IMG/VR virus record: IMGVR_UViG_3300021963_006854
Location: 1-21,232 of that record
Reading direction: 5' to 3' (one strand)
Source: a virus
Length of the DNA stretch: 21,232 nt
Shown: positions 1 to 6,920 of the stretch, one piece after another
Position numbering within the stretch: the first letter of the stretch is position 1
Layout: every line of letters starts with the position of its first letter
The notes under the pieces: model-generated
Database searches by the model: none
What the model was told of the DNA's origin: nothing
What the model saw: only the letters and a program-made list of their open reading frames with translations
Made by a program: the position numbers and the translations under genes

Positions 1-403
1 TACCAGAGCTTCCACTAGAGCCGCTGCTACCTGAACTGCCGCTAGAGCCACTTCTACCAGAAGTTCCACTTGTACCACTGCTACCAGAGCTTCCACTAGA
101 ACCACTGCTACCAGAGCTTCCACTAGAACCACTGCTACCAGAGCTTCCACTAGAACCACTGCTACCAGAACTTCCACTAGAACCACTGCTACCAGAGCTT
201 CCACTAGAACCACTGCTACCAGAGCTTCCACTTGCACCATTAGTACCTGAAGTTCCATCTATACCACTAGTACCTGAACTTCCACTTGAACCACTAGTAC
301 CAGAAATGCCATCGATTACACTTGTTGTAATATTTTTTGGCGGAGCAATTACTACGTTAACCTCATTAGAATTTGAATTTACTGTAATATCAAAATTAGC
401 CAT
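1..403 (-). CDS. Collagen-like (Gly-X-Y) fibre protein, 3' end beyond the window
   Basis: The gene starts at 403 and runs off the left edge, so only the N-terminal 134 residues are visible. Residues 1-31 are a non-repetitive, beta-prone leader. From Gly32 onward every third residue is glycine, and the X and Y positions are almost all Ser or Thr (GSS, GTS, with rare GID, GTN, GAS). Such Gly-X-Y runs form collagen-like triple helices and are common in phage tail or head fibres, so a trimeric virion fibre is the likely role. The start lies one base after the stop of the 405-734 gene, indicating translational coupling. The Ser/Thr density makes it a possible O-glycosylation substrate for the sugar-transfer genes in this window, which is inference. 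The missing C-terminal part would normally hold the receptor-binding or trimerisation domain. Confidence 0.8.
   Translation of the reverse strand, partial: MANFDITVNSNSNEVNVVIAPPKNITTSVIDGISGTSGSSGSSGTSGIDGTSGTNGASGSSGSSGSSGSSGSSGSSGSSGSSGSSGSSGSSGSSGSSGSSGSSGSSGSSGTSGTSGRSGSSGSSGSSGSSGSSG
74..235. repeat. Six tandem copies of a 27-bp repeat encoding (Gly-Ser-Ser)3
   Basis: Six head-to-tail 27-bp units (74-100, 101-127, 128-154, 155-181, 182-208, 209-235) are nearly identical. The fourth unit has one internal change and the sixth differs in its last bases. Each unit encodes nine residues, three Gly-Ser-Ser triplets, on the minus strand. The DNA identity is higher than the protein repeat requires, which suggests recent duplication and possible length variation by recombination or slippage. 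Confidence 0.9.
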
Positions 404-404
404 T

Positions 405-734
405 TTATAATTGTGTTACGTCTTGTAGTACATCTAATCTGAATTCAAATAAAGTCCTATCCAAAATACCTGTTGAATAAAAATGCAAATCACCATATAA
501 ATTAATTGGTGGAAAATTTTTTGTAATATTTGAAGGTATATTAAATTCAACTACTCCAGTTCCAACCATACCAGTGACTATTGTAGGTGTAAAAGTGTAT
601 AATAAATTCCCATCAGGATGAGGGCGAATTTGCCCTGTACATACAATATTAGTAAAATCCAAAGAATCTGATGTAACCGTTATTGTTTGAGTAGGAAACG
701 TATCGCCTCTTATGACTGTTAACTGAGTAGCCAT
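405..734 (-). CDS. Small beta-rich phage structural protein (109 aa), function unknown
   Basis: This 109-residue protein has no transmembrane segment or signal peptide. Its sequence alternates short polar and hydrophobic stretches, typical of a beta-sandwich. The opening (TQLTVIRGDTFPTQTITV) and the central GQIRPHPDG section resemble small N-terminal domains of phage baseplate or fibre-associated proteins. It lies directly upstream of the collagen-like fibre gene with a one-base gap, so a role in attaching or assembling that fibre is plausible but inferred. A terminator lies upstream (770-797) and a GTGTAA motif sits nine bases before the start, so the 734-to-1 pair is probably its own transcription unit. 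Confidence 0.75.
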   Translation of the reverse strand: MATQLTVIRGDTFPTQTITVTSDSLDFTNIVCTGQIRPHPDGNLLYTFTPTIVTGMVGTGVVEFNIPSNITKNFPPINLYGDLHFYSTGILDRTLFEFRLDVLQDVTQL

Positions 735-739
735 TTCAT

Positions 740-754
740 AATATTACACTATAT
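740..754 (-). promoter_or_regulatory. GTGTAA start-proximal motif (candidate phage promoter)
   Basis: On the minus strand this reads ATATAGTGTAATATT, with nine bases between GTGTAA and the start codon at 734. It is nearly identical to the element before the PhoH gene (13215-13230). It lies just downstream of a terminator, as expected for the start of a new transcription unit. Confidence 0.45.
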
Positions 755-769
755 ATTAAATATAGAGAC

Positions 770-797
770 AAAAAAAACCCAAGTACTAACTTGGGTT
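770..797 (-). terminator. Rho-independent terminator after the SAP-like gene
   Basis: An 8-bp perfect stem (AACCCAAG / CTTGGGTT, 776-783 and 790-797) encloses a 6-base loop. On the minus strand it is followed by a run of eight T (770-777, two of them in the stem). It lies 30 bases past the stop of the 827-1246 gene, in the correct orientation to end its transcript. Confidence 0.85.
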
Positions 798-826
798 ATA
801 GTTTATTTTTTAATATTAAATTTTTA

Positions 827-1246
827 TTATATTTCGCGAAGAATCTTTAAAGTCTTTAAATGTTTTGGATTATTAGGATCTAATACTAAAGAAGGATTTT
901 GAACCAACATGGATATTGTTCCCTTATTAGTAGACTTAAATTCGCGCAACAACTTCTCCTTGATTTGTTGGCGTGAGCCACTAGCAAATATGCCAACTTT
1001 TTCGCACATATGCTGCAAATCTACTATGGTCATTTCATTTAACTTTTCCTTAAAAATATCAATATTAGATGTACCAAATGGATTCATCTTTTTAATACCA
1101 AGAATTTCTTCAAGCTTTTTTACCTTATCGATATCTGGATCAGTATGAACTTTTCCATCAGCAAGATTTAGAGTATCTAGCTCAGACTTTTTAGGTTCAG
1201 GCTTTGCTGCATTTGTTAATTTATTTTTTGTTGACTTTTTAGCCAT
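827..1246 (-). CDS. Small phage protein with a SAP/HeH-like helical motif (139 aa)
   Basis: This 139-residue protein has a lysine-rich, probably disordered N-terminus (about 1-45). A helical segment around residues 68-106 follows (MTIVDLQHMCEKVGIF then SGSRQQIKEKLLREF). This helix-extension-helix pattern, with a glycine turn and basic second helix, resembles SAP or HeH DNA-binding motifs. It stands alone between two minus-strand terminators (1280-1310 and 770-797) directly after the major capsid gene, so it is a separate late unit. A role in nucleoid packaging, head completion or DNA binding is possible. I do not recognise a specific family member. A GTGTAA motif lies eight bases before the start and there is no Shine-Dalgarno sequence. 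Confidence 0.75.
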   Translation of the reverse strand: MAKKSTKNKLTNAAKPEPKKSELDTLNLADGKVHTDPDIDKVKKLEEILGIKKMNPFGTSNIDIFKEKLNEMTIVDLQHMCEKVGIFASGSRQQIKEKLLREFKSTNKGTISMLVQNPSLVLDPNNPKHLKTLKILREI

Positions 1247-1250
1247 ATAC

Positions 1251-1264
1251 TATATTACACAAAA
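1251..1264 (-). promoter_or_regulatory. GTGTAA start-proximal motif before the SAP-like gene
   Basis: On the minus strand the element TTTTGTGTAATATA lies eight bases upstream of the start codon at 1246 and just after the capsid-gene terminator. This is the position expected for a promoter that restarts transcription. Confidence 0.4.
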
Positions 1265-1279
1265 TTTATAATATTCAAT

Positions 1280-1310
1280 AAAAAAGGCGTTACCCTTTCG
1301 GATAACGCCT
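1280..1310 (-). terminator. Rho-independent terminator after the major capsid gene
   Basis: An 8-bp perfect stem (AGGCGTTA / TAACGCCT, 1285-1292 and 1303-1310) can be extended by two C-G pairs across one mismatch. On the minus strand it is followed by six T (1280-1285). It lies 25 bases past the capsid stop codon and is the strongest hairpin terminator in the structural region, as expected after a highly expressed gene. Confidence 0.9.
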
Positions 1311-1335
1311 AATTTATGACGAACTGCTATTTATA

Positions 1336-2511
1336 TTAGACAATCAATCCAACCAAAGCGCGATTGTCGAGAACCATGCGACCCTCTTCAAGAGCGCCAT
1401 AATAACCAATCTTACCCTGACGTAGAGTATATTGGTCATCAGCGACTAGATTGAATTCTGATCCAGAATCAGCATCAACAGCTACAGCGCGAATGAGTGA
1501 ATCGCGTGATCTGTCGAGACCAACTACGATCTGCTCAGTAGCGAGGAATTGTTGAGCAGTACCACTATTGGATTGTACAGCGTAGTTATCAGCATAAGCT
1601 GTAGTGCTAGCGACTGTATCAAAGATTGTGGTGAACTTCTTACCGACACCGAATTCTAGGATTTCCATGATGGAAACTCCGAAGAATTCAGGAATACCAG
1701 CCTGACTGAAAACTTGATTACGAATTTCGTCAGTAGCAGCGATAGGAGCGTTTGAAGCTGTCTGTGAAGCAGCGTTACCAGTGGTCAAACTTCCCTTGGT
1801 ATTAATTGGGTTGTAAGCCATACCACGAATTTCTTCGATGATTTCTGGTGAAACGATAAGATCGGTTAGACCTCTACGAGCGCCAGAAGGAGTACCACCA
1901 ACGAATGAAGCGTTGATACGCTTAATCTTGGTGAATAGCTTGTTCAAGTCGTTAAGAACGAAACGACCAGCAGCAGCAGAGCGGAAAACGTGATAATTAT
2001 TAGCAGCAGTGCTATCATTACCAGTTGAAGCTTGAGCTAGAGCAGTCATTACGAGGTTAGCAGAAGTTCTTTCTTGCTTAAGCATGACTTCTTGAGCAAT
2101 GCGAGTGAAAGACTTGCTAACTACGTCCAAGCGGCTCTTAGCGGCGTACTTCTTATCGAAAGCGACAGCGCTATCTAGACGATAAGTAGCGATCTTTAGC
2201 TCAGAAGCTAAAGGTTGTACTACGTTCTGAGGAAGACCACCAGCTACACTTTGGCTATAAACCTTGATATAGTCCTCATCGAAGATATCATAATAGAGAT
2301 CTAGAGGAATTGAGGGATTATCTTCAGCATTGAATTGAAGACTAGTGAACAAATTTGAAATAGTTGGAGCGTTATTAATAACTTCAGCCAAAACTGGTCC
2401 AATGAATTCAGCCAAAGCTACTTGAGCGTCGAAGGCTACTTCACGGTTTTTGGAGGCTAGAGCTTTGATTAGCTCAACTTGTTCATCTGTTCTCTTTAAA
2501 ACGATTTTCAT
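1336..2511 (-). CDS. Major capsid protein
   Basis: This 391-residue soluble protein is placed where phages encode the major head subunit: after TerL, portal, protease/scaffold and a probable decoration protein. It opens with a charged helical N-arm (KRTDEQVELIKALASKNREVA) and continues into an alpha/beta body rich in Ala, Gly and Thr with no cysteine, consistent with an HK97-type coat fold, although I identify it mainly by context and composition. Its codons favour AAC, ATC, TTC and CGT, unlike the AT-ending codons of most neighbours, which indicates very high expression. A strong terminator follows it at 1280-1310. N-terminal processing by the upstream protease is possible but not visible. 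Family and fold assignment is moderate; the role is fairly sure. Confidence 0.85.
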   Translation of the reverse strand: MKIVLKRTDEQVELIKALASKNREVAFDAQVALAEFIGPVLAEVINNAPTISNLFTSLQFNAEDNPSIPLDLYYDIFDEDYIKVYSQSVAGGLPQNVVQPLASELKIATYRLDSAVAFDKKYAAKSRLDVVSKSFTRIAQEVMLKQERTSANLVMTALAQASTGNDSTAANNYHVFRSAAAGRFVLNDLNKLFTKIKRINASFVGGTPSGARRGLTDLIVSPEIIEEIRGMAYNPINTKGSLTTGNAASQTASNAPIAATDEIRNQVFSQAGIPEFFGVSIMEILEFGVGKKFTTIFDTVASTTAYADNYAVQSNSGTAQQFLATEQIVVGLDRSRDSLIRAVAVDADSGSEFNLVADDQYTLRQGKIGYYGALEEGRMVLDNRALVGLIV

Positions 2512-2532
2512 ATTATTTGATAGTTAAATAGA

Positions 2533-3210
2533 TTAGACAACGTAAGATGTGGTGCAGTCGAACTGAACGAGAGCGTATTTACCAGTAGTAGTACCGGCAA
2601 AATAATCACTCTTACCATTCTGAGAAACACGTTGACCAGTGCCGAGAATACGGCCAATGATACTTGTGGTTCCAGTGATTGGGGATACAGCACTAGCCAA
2701 TAGGCCAGAAACTTTACCAGCATTAGCTGAGATAACAAGATGGCTATTAACAACCATATTAGCGTCAACCCAGTCAATAGCTGTGTCCGCCAATGTAAAG
2801 ATACCGCGAGTAGCTACAGGAACAGCTTGTCCAGTGAGAACAGCTTGTAGTTCAGCTCTCTTTACAGGATTATAAAGAAGTCTTTCGCCATTTTCATCAG
2901 CAGCTAGGGTCTGATTAAGAGTCATGCCTAGAACTGGAACACCAGCAGTGGCAGCAGTGAACTGCAAAGGTACAGCAGGGTATTGAGCAGCACCCAAGAA
3001 AGGATAATCTGCCTTACCAAGTGTATTTGTAATATCGGTAGCTGTGTATTGAATTGGATCTAGATCCAAGTTACCAGCTGATACCTTGACGAAAACACCA
3101 GCTGAACCATTACCATTTGTAGATGGGGTGGCATCAACAGTGTCGCTTGCGAACATGTTGACAACATCAACGTCGCTATACTGTCTGAATGGATATAATC
3201 TTAGTGACAT
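2533..3210 (-). CDS. Probable capsid decoration / head protein (225 aa)
   Basis: This 225-residue protein is rich in Ala, Gly, Thr and Val and has only one cysteine, near the C-terminus. It shares the high-expression codon bias of the capsid gene next to it. The segments VPVATRGIFTL (about 131-141) and GRILGTGQRVS (about 187-197) resemble the beta-tulip pattern of phage head-decoration proteins. The gene sits between scaffold and major capsid with short gaps (5 and 21 bases), so a co-expressed capsid component in many copies fits best. It could instead be a head-fibre or minor capsid protein. No signal peptide or transmembrane helix is seen. Confidence 0.65.
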   Translation of the reverse strand: MSLRLYPFRQYSDVDVVNMFASDTVDATPSTNGNGSAGVFVKVSAGNLDLDPIQYTATDITNTLGKADYPFLGAAQYPAVPLQFTAATAGVPVLGMTLNQTLAADENGERLLYNPVKRAELQAVLTGQAVPVATRGIFTLADTAIDWVDANMVVNSHLVISANAGKVSGLLASAVSPITGTTSIIGRILGTGQRVSQNGKSDYFAGTTTGKYALVQFDCTTSYVV

Positions 3211-3215
3211 ATATT

Positions 3216-3926
3216 TTAAAATTTAACTGTTATATTTTCCTTACTGAAAGCCTTACCTAGTCTTTCTTTCCAAGAAGTTTTTGAATCTGAAGGAGAAACT
3301 GACTGAGTGGGTATAGCTGGCTCTTCGCGTTTGGCGTTAGCCAAAGCTGTTTCAACTTCAACTGTCTTTTCGACAACTTCAGTTTGTTGAGTCTTTGCTT
3401 GTCCCATTCTCTTAGCCAATTCGGCTTCTAGACGTTCTTGGAAAATCTTATCTTGATCTTGCTTTGAAGCTTTGCTCTTATGTCTAAAAAGAACAGCGAG
3501 CTTTTCTTTATAAGAAGCGAAAGCTTCTTCTGTGTTAGCCAAAGCAGATACTTCTTTAGCTAGAAATTGACGATCAACTTCATCAAGATCGTAATCATTA
3601 TCTAATGAACTCATTCTTGAACTATAAAGTTCTTGAGCAGCTTGAGCAGAAATTGTGCTTTCGAGTTCTGCGAGCTTGGCAGCAGTCTCAGAAAGCTTCT
3701 TGTTATTTTCTTCAAGATCTTTCTTGAATTGTTCAGCTTGAGCGATAGCTTCAGCCTTAGCGACTTCAGCCTTTTCGATTTCTAGCTTGATTTCTTCGTT
3801 CTTTAGTTTAATGCTTTCAGCGATTTTAGCTGAAATAGAAGCTACAGCTTCTTCACTAAACTTTGCAGTATCTTGCTTTTCAGCGAGAACTGTTTTTAAT
3901 GCAGATAGTATTTGTTCTAAATCCAT
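3216..3926 (-). CDS. Possible separately translated scaffold (internal start, Met303)
   Basis: An in-frame ATG at 3926 (MDLEQILSAL) would give a 236-residue product comprising only the coiled-coil scaffold. Upstream codons are AT-ending (ATA, AAT, AGA). From about ten codons after this ATG they switch to AAG, ATC, AAC, GCT and CTC, as in the major capsid gene. Many phages make free scaffold from an internal start nested in the protease gene. The codon switch is directly visible; the internal start is inferred. Confidence 0.45.
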   Translation of the reverse strand: MDLEQILSALKTVLAEKQDTAKFSEEAVASISAKIAESIKLKNEEIKLEIEKAEVAKAEAIAQAEQFKKDLEENNKKLSETAAKLAELESTISAQAAQELYSSRMSSLDNDYDLDEVDRQFLAKEVSALANTEEAFASYKEKLAVLFRHKSKASKQDQDKIFQERLEAELAKRMGQAKTQQTEVVEKTVEVETALANAKREEPAIPTQSVSPSDSKTSWKERLGKAFSKENITVKF

Positions 3927-4832
3927 AATTTTAGTTTTGGTAATATTTACAGGTTGTTTTTCTGTTTGTGAAAATATTTTATTATTCAAATTAAGTAATT
4001 CTATAGAATTTACTTCGTAAGACTCAGCTTCTTCAGTTTCCATTTCTTCCATCTCGTTTTCATCTTCATTTTCATCTTCATCTTCGGTTTCTATAGCAGA
4101 TGTTCCATCGTCAATTACAACTCCTTGAACATCAGCAGCAGGATTTGTAGTAAAGCCAATACCTAAAGGATAAATACGACCAGTAACTAAACGGTATACT
4201 GGAGTACCATCATTCATAAAACCAGAACCATCAAAGCCTTTTAAATATTTTTTAAATTCCTCTATCTGTTCTTTTTTTGTAATAATTTCTGCTTGCTTCA
4301 AATCTAAACTTCCAACTGCAACGTAATATTCGTTAAATCCAATTTCCCAACTAGCGCTAATTTTTTCAAACAATGCTGATTGTGGATCATTAGAATCTAC
4401 AAGTGCATCAGCAAATTGACGATCAACCGTTTTATATACAACAGCGGCCAAAGCAATATTAAATGGACTAAGAGTTCCTTTGACATCTTCATCAGATAGA
4501 ATTTTATTTTCTCCATAAGAAGAAAATGCTGAATTAACAATGTGACCAACTACTCTTTGCTTCTTGTGTTCAATATTTGTTGGTTTATGTATAAAATATT
4601 TTTTAAATGCAATTGCGGTATTCGTATCAATACCATCACCATTCTTATTAAAACGATTAACAACAGCAGCGTTAAATGCAGCGCCAACTAAATCTACATT
4701 TTTTTCCAAATTAACTGAAGAAGGTATAATTGACTTAAGAGAATTCAATGAAGCTTGAGACAATAAAACATTATTATCAAAATTCAATGAAGCTGTAACT
4801 ATATTGTCAAATTTAGTTCTATAAAGAAACAT
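3216..4832 (-). CDS. Prohead protease fused to scaffolding protein
   Basis: This 538-residue protein has two parts. Residues 1-235 look like a phage prohead serine protease. The likely catalytic His is His89 in KPTNIEHKK, and the likely Ser is Ser161 in SASWEIGF, which matches the Ser-X-Glu pattern of gp21-like enzymes. An acidic linker (247-270, almost all Glu/Asp) follows. A long Ala/Glu/Lys coiled coil (about 303-405), a second helical region to about 480 and a basic tail make up the scaffold half. In this kind of phage the scaffold organises capsid subunits and is then digested by the protease. Codon use changes sharply near Met303. It lies between portal and decoration genes. The catalytic residues are assigned by motif only. 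Confidence 0.8.
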   Translation of the reverse strand: MFLYRTKFDNIVTASLNFDNNVLLSQASLNSLKSIIPSSVNLEKNVDLVGAAFNAAVVNRFNKNGDGIDTNTAIAFKKYFIHKPTNIEHKKQRVVGHIVNSAFSSYGENKILSDEDVKGTLSPFNIALAAVVYKTVDRQFADALVDSNDPQSALFEKISASWEIGFNEYYVAVGSLDLKQAEIITKKEQIEEFKKYLKGFDGSGFMNDGTPVYRLVTGRIYPLGIGFTTNPAADVQGVVIDDGTSAIETEDEDENEDENEMEEMETEEAESYEVNSIELLNLNNKIFSQTEKQPVNITKTKIMDLEQILSALKTVLAEKQDTAKFSEEAVASISAKIAESIKLKNEEIKLEIEKAEVAKAEAIAQAEQFKKDLEENNKKLSETAAKLAELESTISAQAAQELYSSRMSSLDNDYDLDEVDRQFLAKEVSALANTEEAFASYKEKLAVLFRHKSKASKQDQDKIFQERLEAELAKRMGQAKTQQTEVVEKTVEVETALANAKREEPAIPTQSVSPSDSKTSWKERLGKAFSKENITVKF

Positions 4833-4841
4833 AATATTAGA

Positions 4842-4852
4842 TTTTACACAGA
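4842..4852 (-). promoter_or_regulatory. GTGTAA start-proximal motif before the protease/scaffold gene
   Basis: On the minus strand TGTGTAAAAT lies 11 bases before the start at 4832. It overlaps the last two codons (Val-stop) of the portal gene, so coding constraint could explain it. This makes it the weakest of the five copies. Confidence 0.3.
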
Positions 4853-6874
4853 ATATTTAGTGCTGTGATATAAAAGCGCTGCTGCATATGTATCTAAATC
4901 ATGTTCGCTGGCAGTTATTTGCACTTCGTTAAGTATATTTAACTTGTCTAGCTTATCAGTATTATTCAAAACATCTGTAGCAGTAGAGATCCAATTTTCT
5001 GATTCAGATCCAATTATAATTGCTTCAGAAATACCCTGAGCTAATTTTTTTTGTTCAGCGTTTAAAGATTTTTTAGAATATTTCTTTTTTAAACCAGCTT
5101 CAATAATAGAATATAAATCTTTTGTTTTATCCATTACTTTAGCAATTGCATCTTTAGCGTAAACAGTTGCTTTTGATCCAATTGGACGACCCCTTTCATT
5201 TGGAGTGGTAGTCTTTTTAATTGGAGGTTTGACTCCTGAAACTTCAGGCATTGGTGGAGGAATAACAGGAACGCCACCAACAATTGGATTATAAAATCCC
5301 TTCTTTCTTTCTTCTACAAATTTAGCCTGAGCAGCACCCAATTCTTCTTGAGTTGGATAAATACCTGTTTCAATAACTCGTAGACCTTCTTCAGGCGGTA
5401 ATATACCAAGCTCCATCATGCGCGTGACCACGCGATTAAATTGAGTTTCATCTTTAATAGAAACTTCTTCGAACTTAGCGATTGGACACTTACCTTTGAA
5501 TCCTAGATTACGAAATATCAATTCCATTTCAGGCTGTAAGAAATCATTCAAGAAAGCTTTTCTAGCTTCTTTTAATCTTTCAAAGAATACCTGAGCTTTT
5601 ACTGTAGTATTAGCAAACTTTTCTGATCCAATAAGAATATTTTGCAATCCTTCTTTGATGTCTTCGTTGACTACTTTGTATTTTTCATATCCCAAAACTT
5701 TATTCATGTCAGGAATAATGAATTCAGCTTTTGTTGTATAGTCAGCAACTAAAACGCGACCAACAGATTGATTGCTCAAAAGACTTTGCATGGCTTTTAT
5801 GTTTTTATGGTTGATGCCGCCTTTAGCTGGCTCAGTTCCCATAGTTATCAACAAGATAACGTTCTCAATTGTGCGGCAAATAGCTTGATCAATCTTTTTC
5901 ATTTCCATTTTAAAATTAATATCATCAAGAACCGCGAAACCAAATGGTACGGCAAATGGTTCATAGTCTTGTTTCTTATAAAAAGAATAAATGATATCAG
6001 TAGGATTCAATTGAATCTTCAAACCATCTCTAGCCCATTGTCCTAATCTGATTTTTTCTTTAGTGTCGTTATCTAAGCTTTCAAAAACGGTTTTATCATG
6101 TTCATTTTTGGGAGATCTTAGTCTTTCCAATTCGTATTCGGAAAGTATTTTCTGATAAACAACTTGATGCCAAGAGCTTGTATGATTTGTTGTTAGATAA
6201 AATGGATTGAGTAGTATATATTGAACAGGAACTAAGTTCTTTACATCGTATGGTGTTGGATAATTATATAATTTAATATCTGTATTATACGAAGATCCAT
6301 CATACGAAGCGTATGTTTCCAAAAGCTTTTGGAAGTCATCGATTTCAAACTTAGCATTGATCTTGTAAAAGAACACGTTACCACTACGATAGTATTCGCG
6401 GAAATATTGATCTTTTACATTCCACATTCTTGTATACTTCATCCATTTGGTGAAGAAGTCTTTAGCTTTTTGACTTCCGCCTTCTAAATAAATTTCGGCG
6501 TTAGCAAATTCAGACATTATATCAACTGCATTTCTAAAAATAGCTACGTTAGCATAAGCTTTTTGACATAATTCAATAGCATCACGAATATTATATCCAT
6601 TGATAGACATCTCAAATGGTAACATACCTTCTCTGATGTTGCCGTATTTATATATTTTTGGTCCTACATAAGCTAGATTTCTGCGAAGGTTGGTTGTTTC
6701 GCCAGTTCCAGTTCGTTCGTATGTGGAAGCTGTGCTTTGCTCGTAAAACGGGTCGCCAACAAGCGAAGGTTCTGAGTAATCCTTTAATAAAGCGTCCAAA
6801 GGTGCTGATTGATTCTCATCTGCCTTTGAAAACTTACTCCAATAATCTGATCTTTTATTATATTTGCGACTCAT
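4844..6874 (-). CDS. Portal protein
   Basis: This 676-residue protein lies directly after TerL and before the protease, the standard phage position for the dodecameric portal that forms the DNA entry channel at the head vertex. Its length suits T4-gp20-like portals. It shows the expected mixed alpha/beta portal body, with a long helical section around 440-480 (VNEDIKEGLQNILIGSEKF, then a helix rich in Glu, Lys and Arg) that likely contains the crown and stem helices. A Pro-rich linker (about 535-555, VIPPPMPEVSGVKPP) leads to a Lys-rich helical C-terminal extension of about 120 residues that may be dispensable for the channel. Assignment rests on context, size and overall pattern rather than a diagnostic short motif. 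It is separated from TerL by 46 bases containing an inverted repeat. Confidence 0.85.
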   Translation of the reverse strand: MSRKYNKRSDYWSKFSKADENQSAPLDALLKDYSEPSLVGDPFYEQSTASTYERTGTGETTNLRRNLAYVGPKIYKYGNIREGMLPFEMSINGYNIRDAIELCQKAYANVAIFRNAVDIMSEFANAEIYLEGGSQKAKDFFTKWMKYTRMWNVKDQYFREYYRSGNVFFYKINAKFEIDDFQKLLETYASYDGSSYNTDIKLYNYPTPYDVKNLVPVQYILLNPFYLTTNHTSSWHQVVYQKILSEYELERLRSPKNEHDKTVFESLDNDTKEKIRLGQWARDGLKIQLNPTDIIYSFYKKQDYEPFAVPFGFAVLDDINFKMEMKKIDQAICRTIENVILLITMGTEPAKGGINHKNIKAMQSLLSNQSVGRVLVADYTTKAEFIIPDMNKVLGYEKYKVVNEDIKEGLQNILIGSEKFANTTVKAQVFFERLKEARKAFLNDFLQPEMELIFRNLGFKGKCPIAKFEEVSIKDETQFNRVVTRMMELGILPPEEGLRVIETGIYPTQEELGAAQAKFVEERKKGFYNPIVGGVPVIPPPMPEVSGVKPPIKKTTTPNERGRPIGSKATVYAKDAIAKVMDKTKDLYSIIEAGLKKKYSKKSLNAEQKKLAQGISEAIIIGSESENWISTATDVLNNTDKLDKLNILNEVQITASEHDLDTYAAALLYHSTKYSV

Positions 6875-6883
6875 GTTAATAAT

Positions 6884-6900
6884 AGTTACACATTGTAACT
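6884..6900. promoter_or_regulatory. Inverted repeat with GTGTAA motif between terL and portal
   Basis: A perfect 7-bp inverted repeat (AGTTACA / TGTAACT) with a 3-base spacer lies in the 46-bp gap between TerL and portal. On the minus strand it contains the GTGTAA element, 11 bases before the portal start. It lacks a following T run, so it is more likely a protein-binding site, promoter part or RNA processing site than a terminator. Confidence 0.4.
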
Positions 6901-6920
6901 TTGAAAGTGACTTTTTAACT

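Noticed and set aside
74-235. Repeat array as a CRISPR
   Set aside because: The units are directly contiguous without unique spacers and encode Gly-Ser-Ser triplets in frame.
909-1148. A plus-strand frame opposite the SAP-like gene
   Set aside because: It is antisense to a better supported gene with its own terminator and start motif; there is no independent evidence for it.
2508-2777. An 89-codon minus-strand frame with hydrophobic residues
   Set aside because: It lies in another frame inside the decoration-protein gene, has no own signals, and its hydrophobicity follows from the shifted frame of a biased gene.
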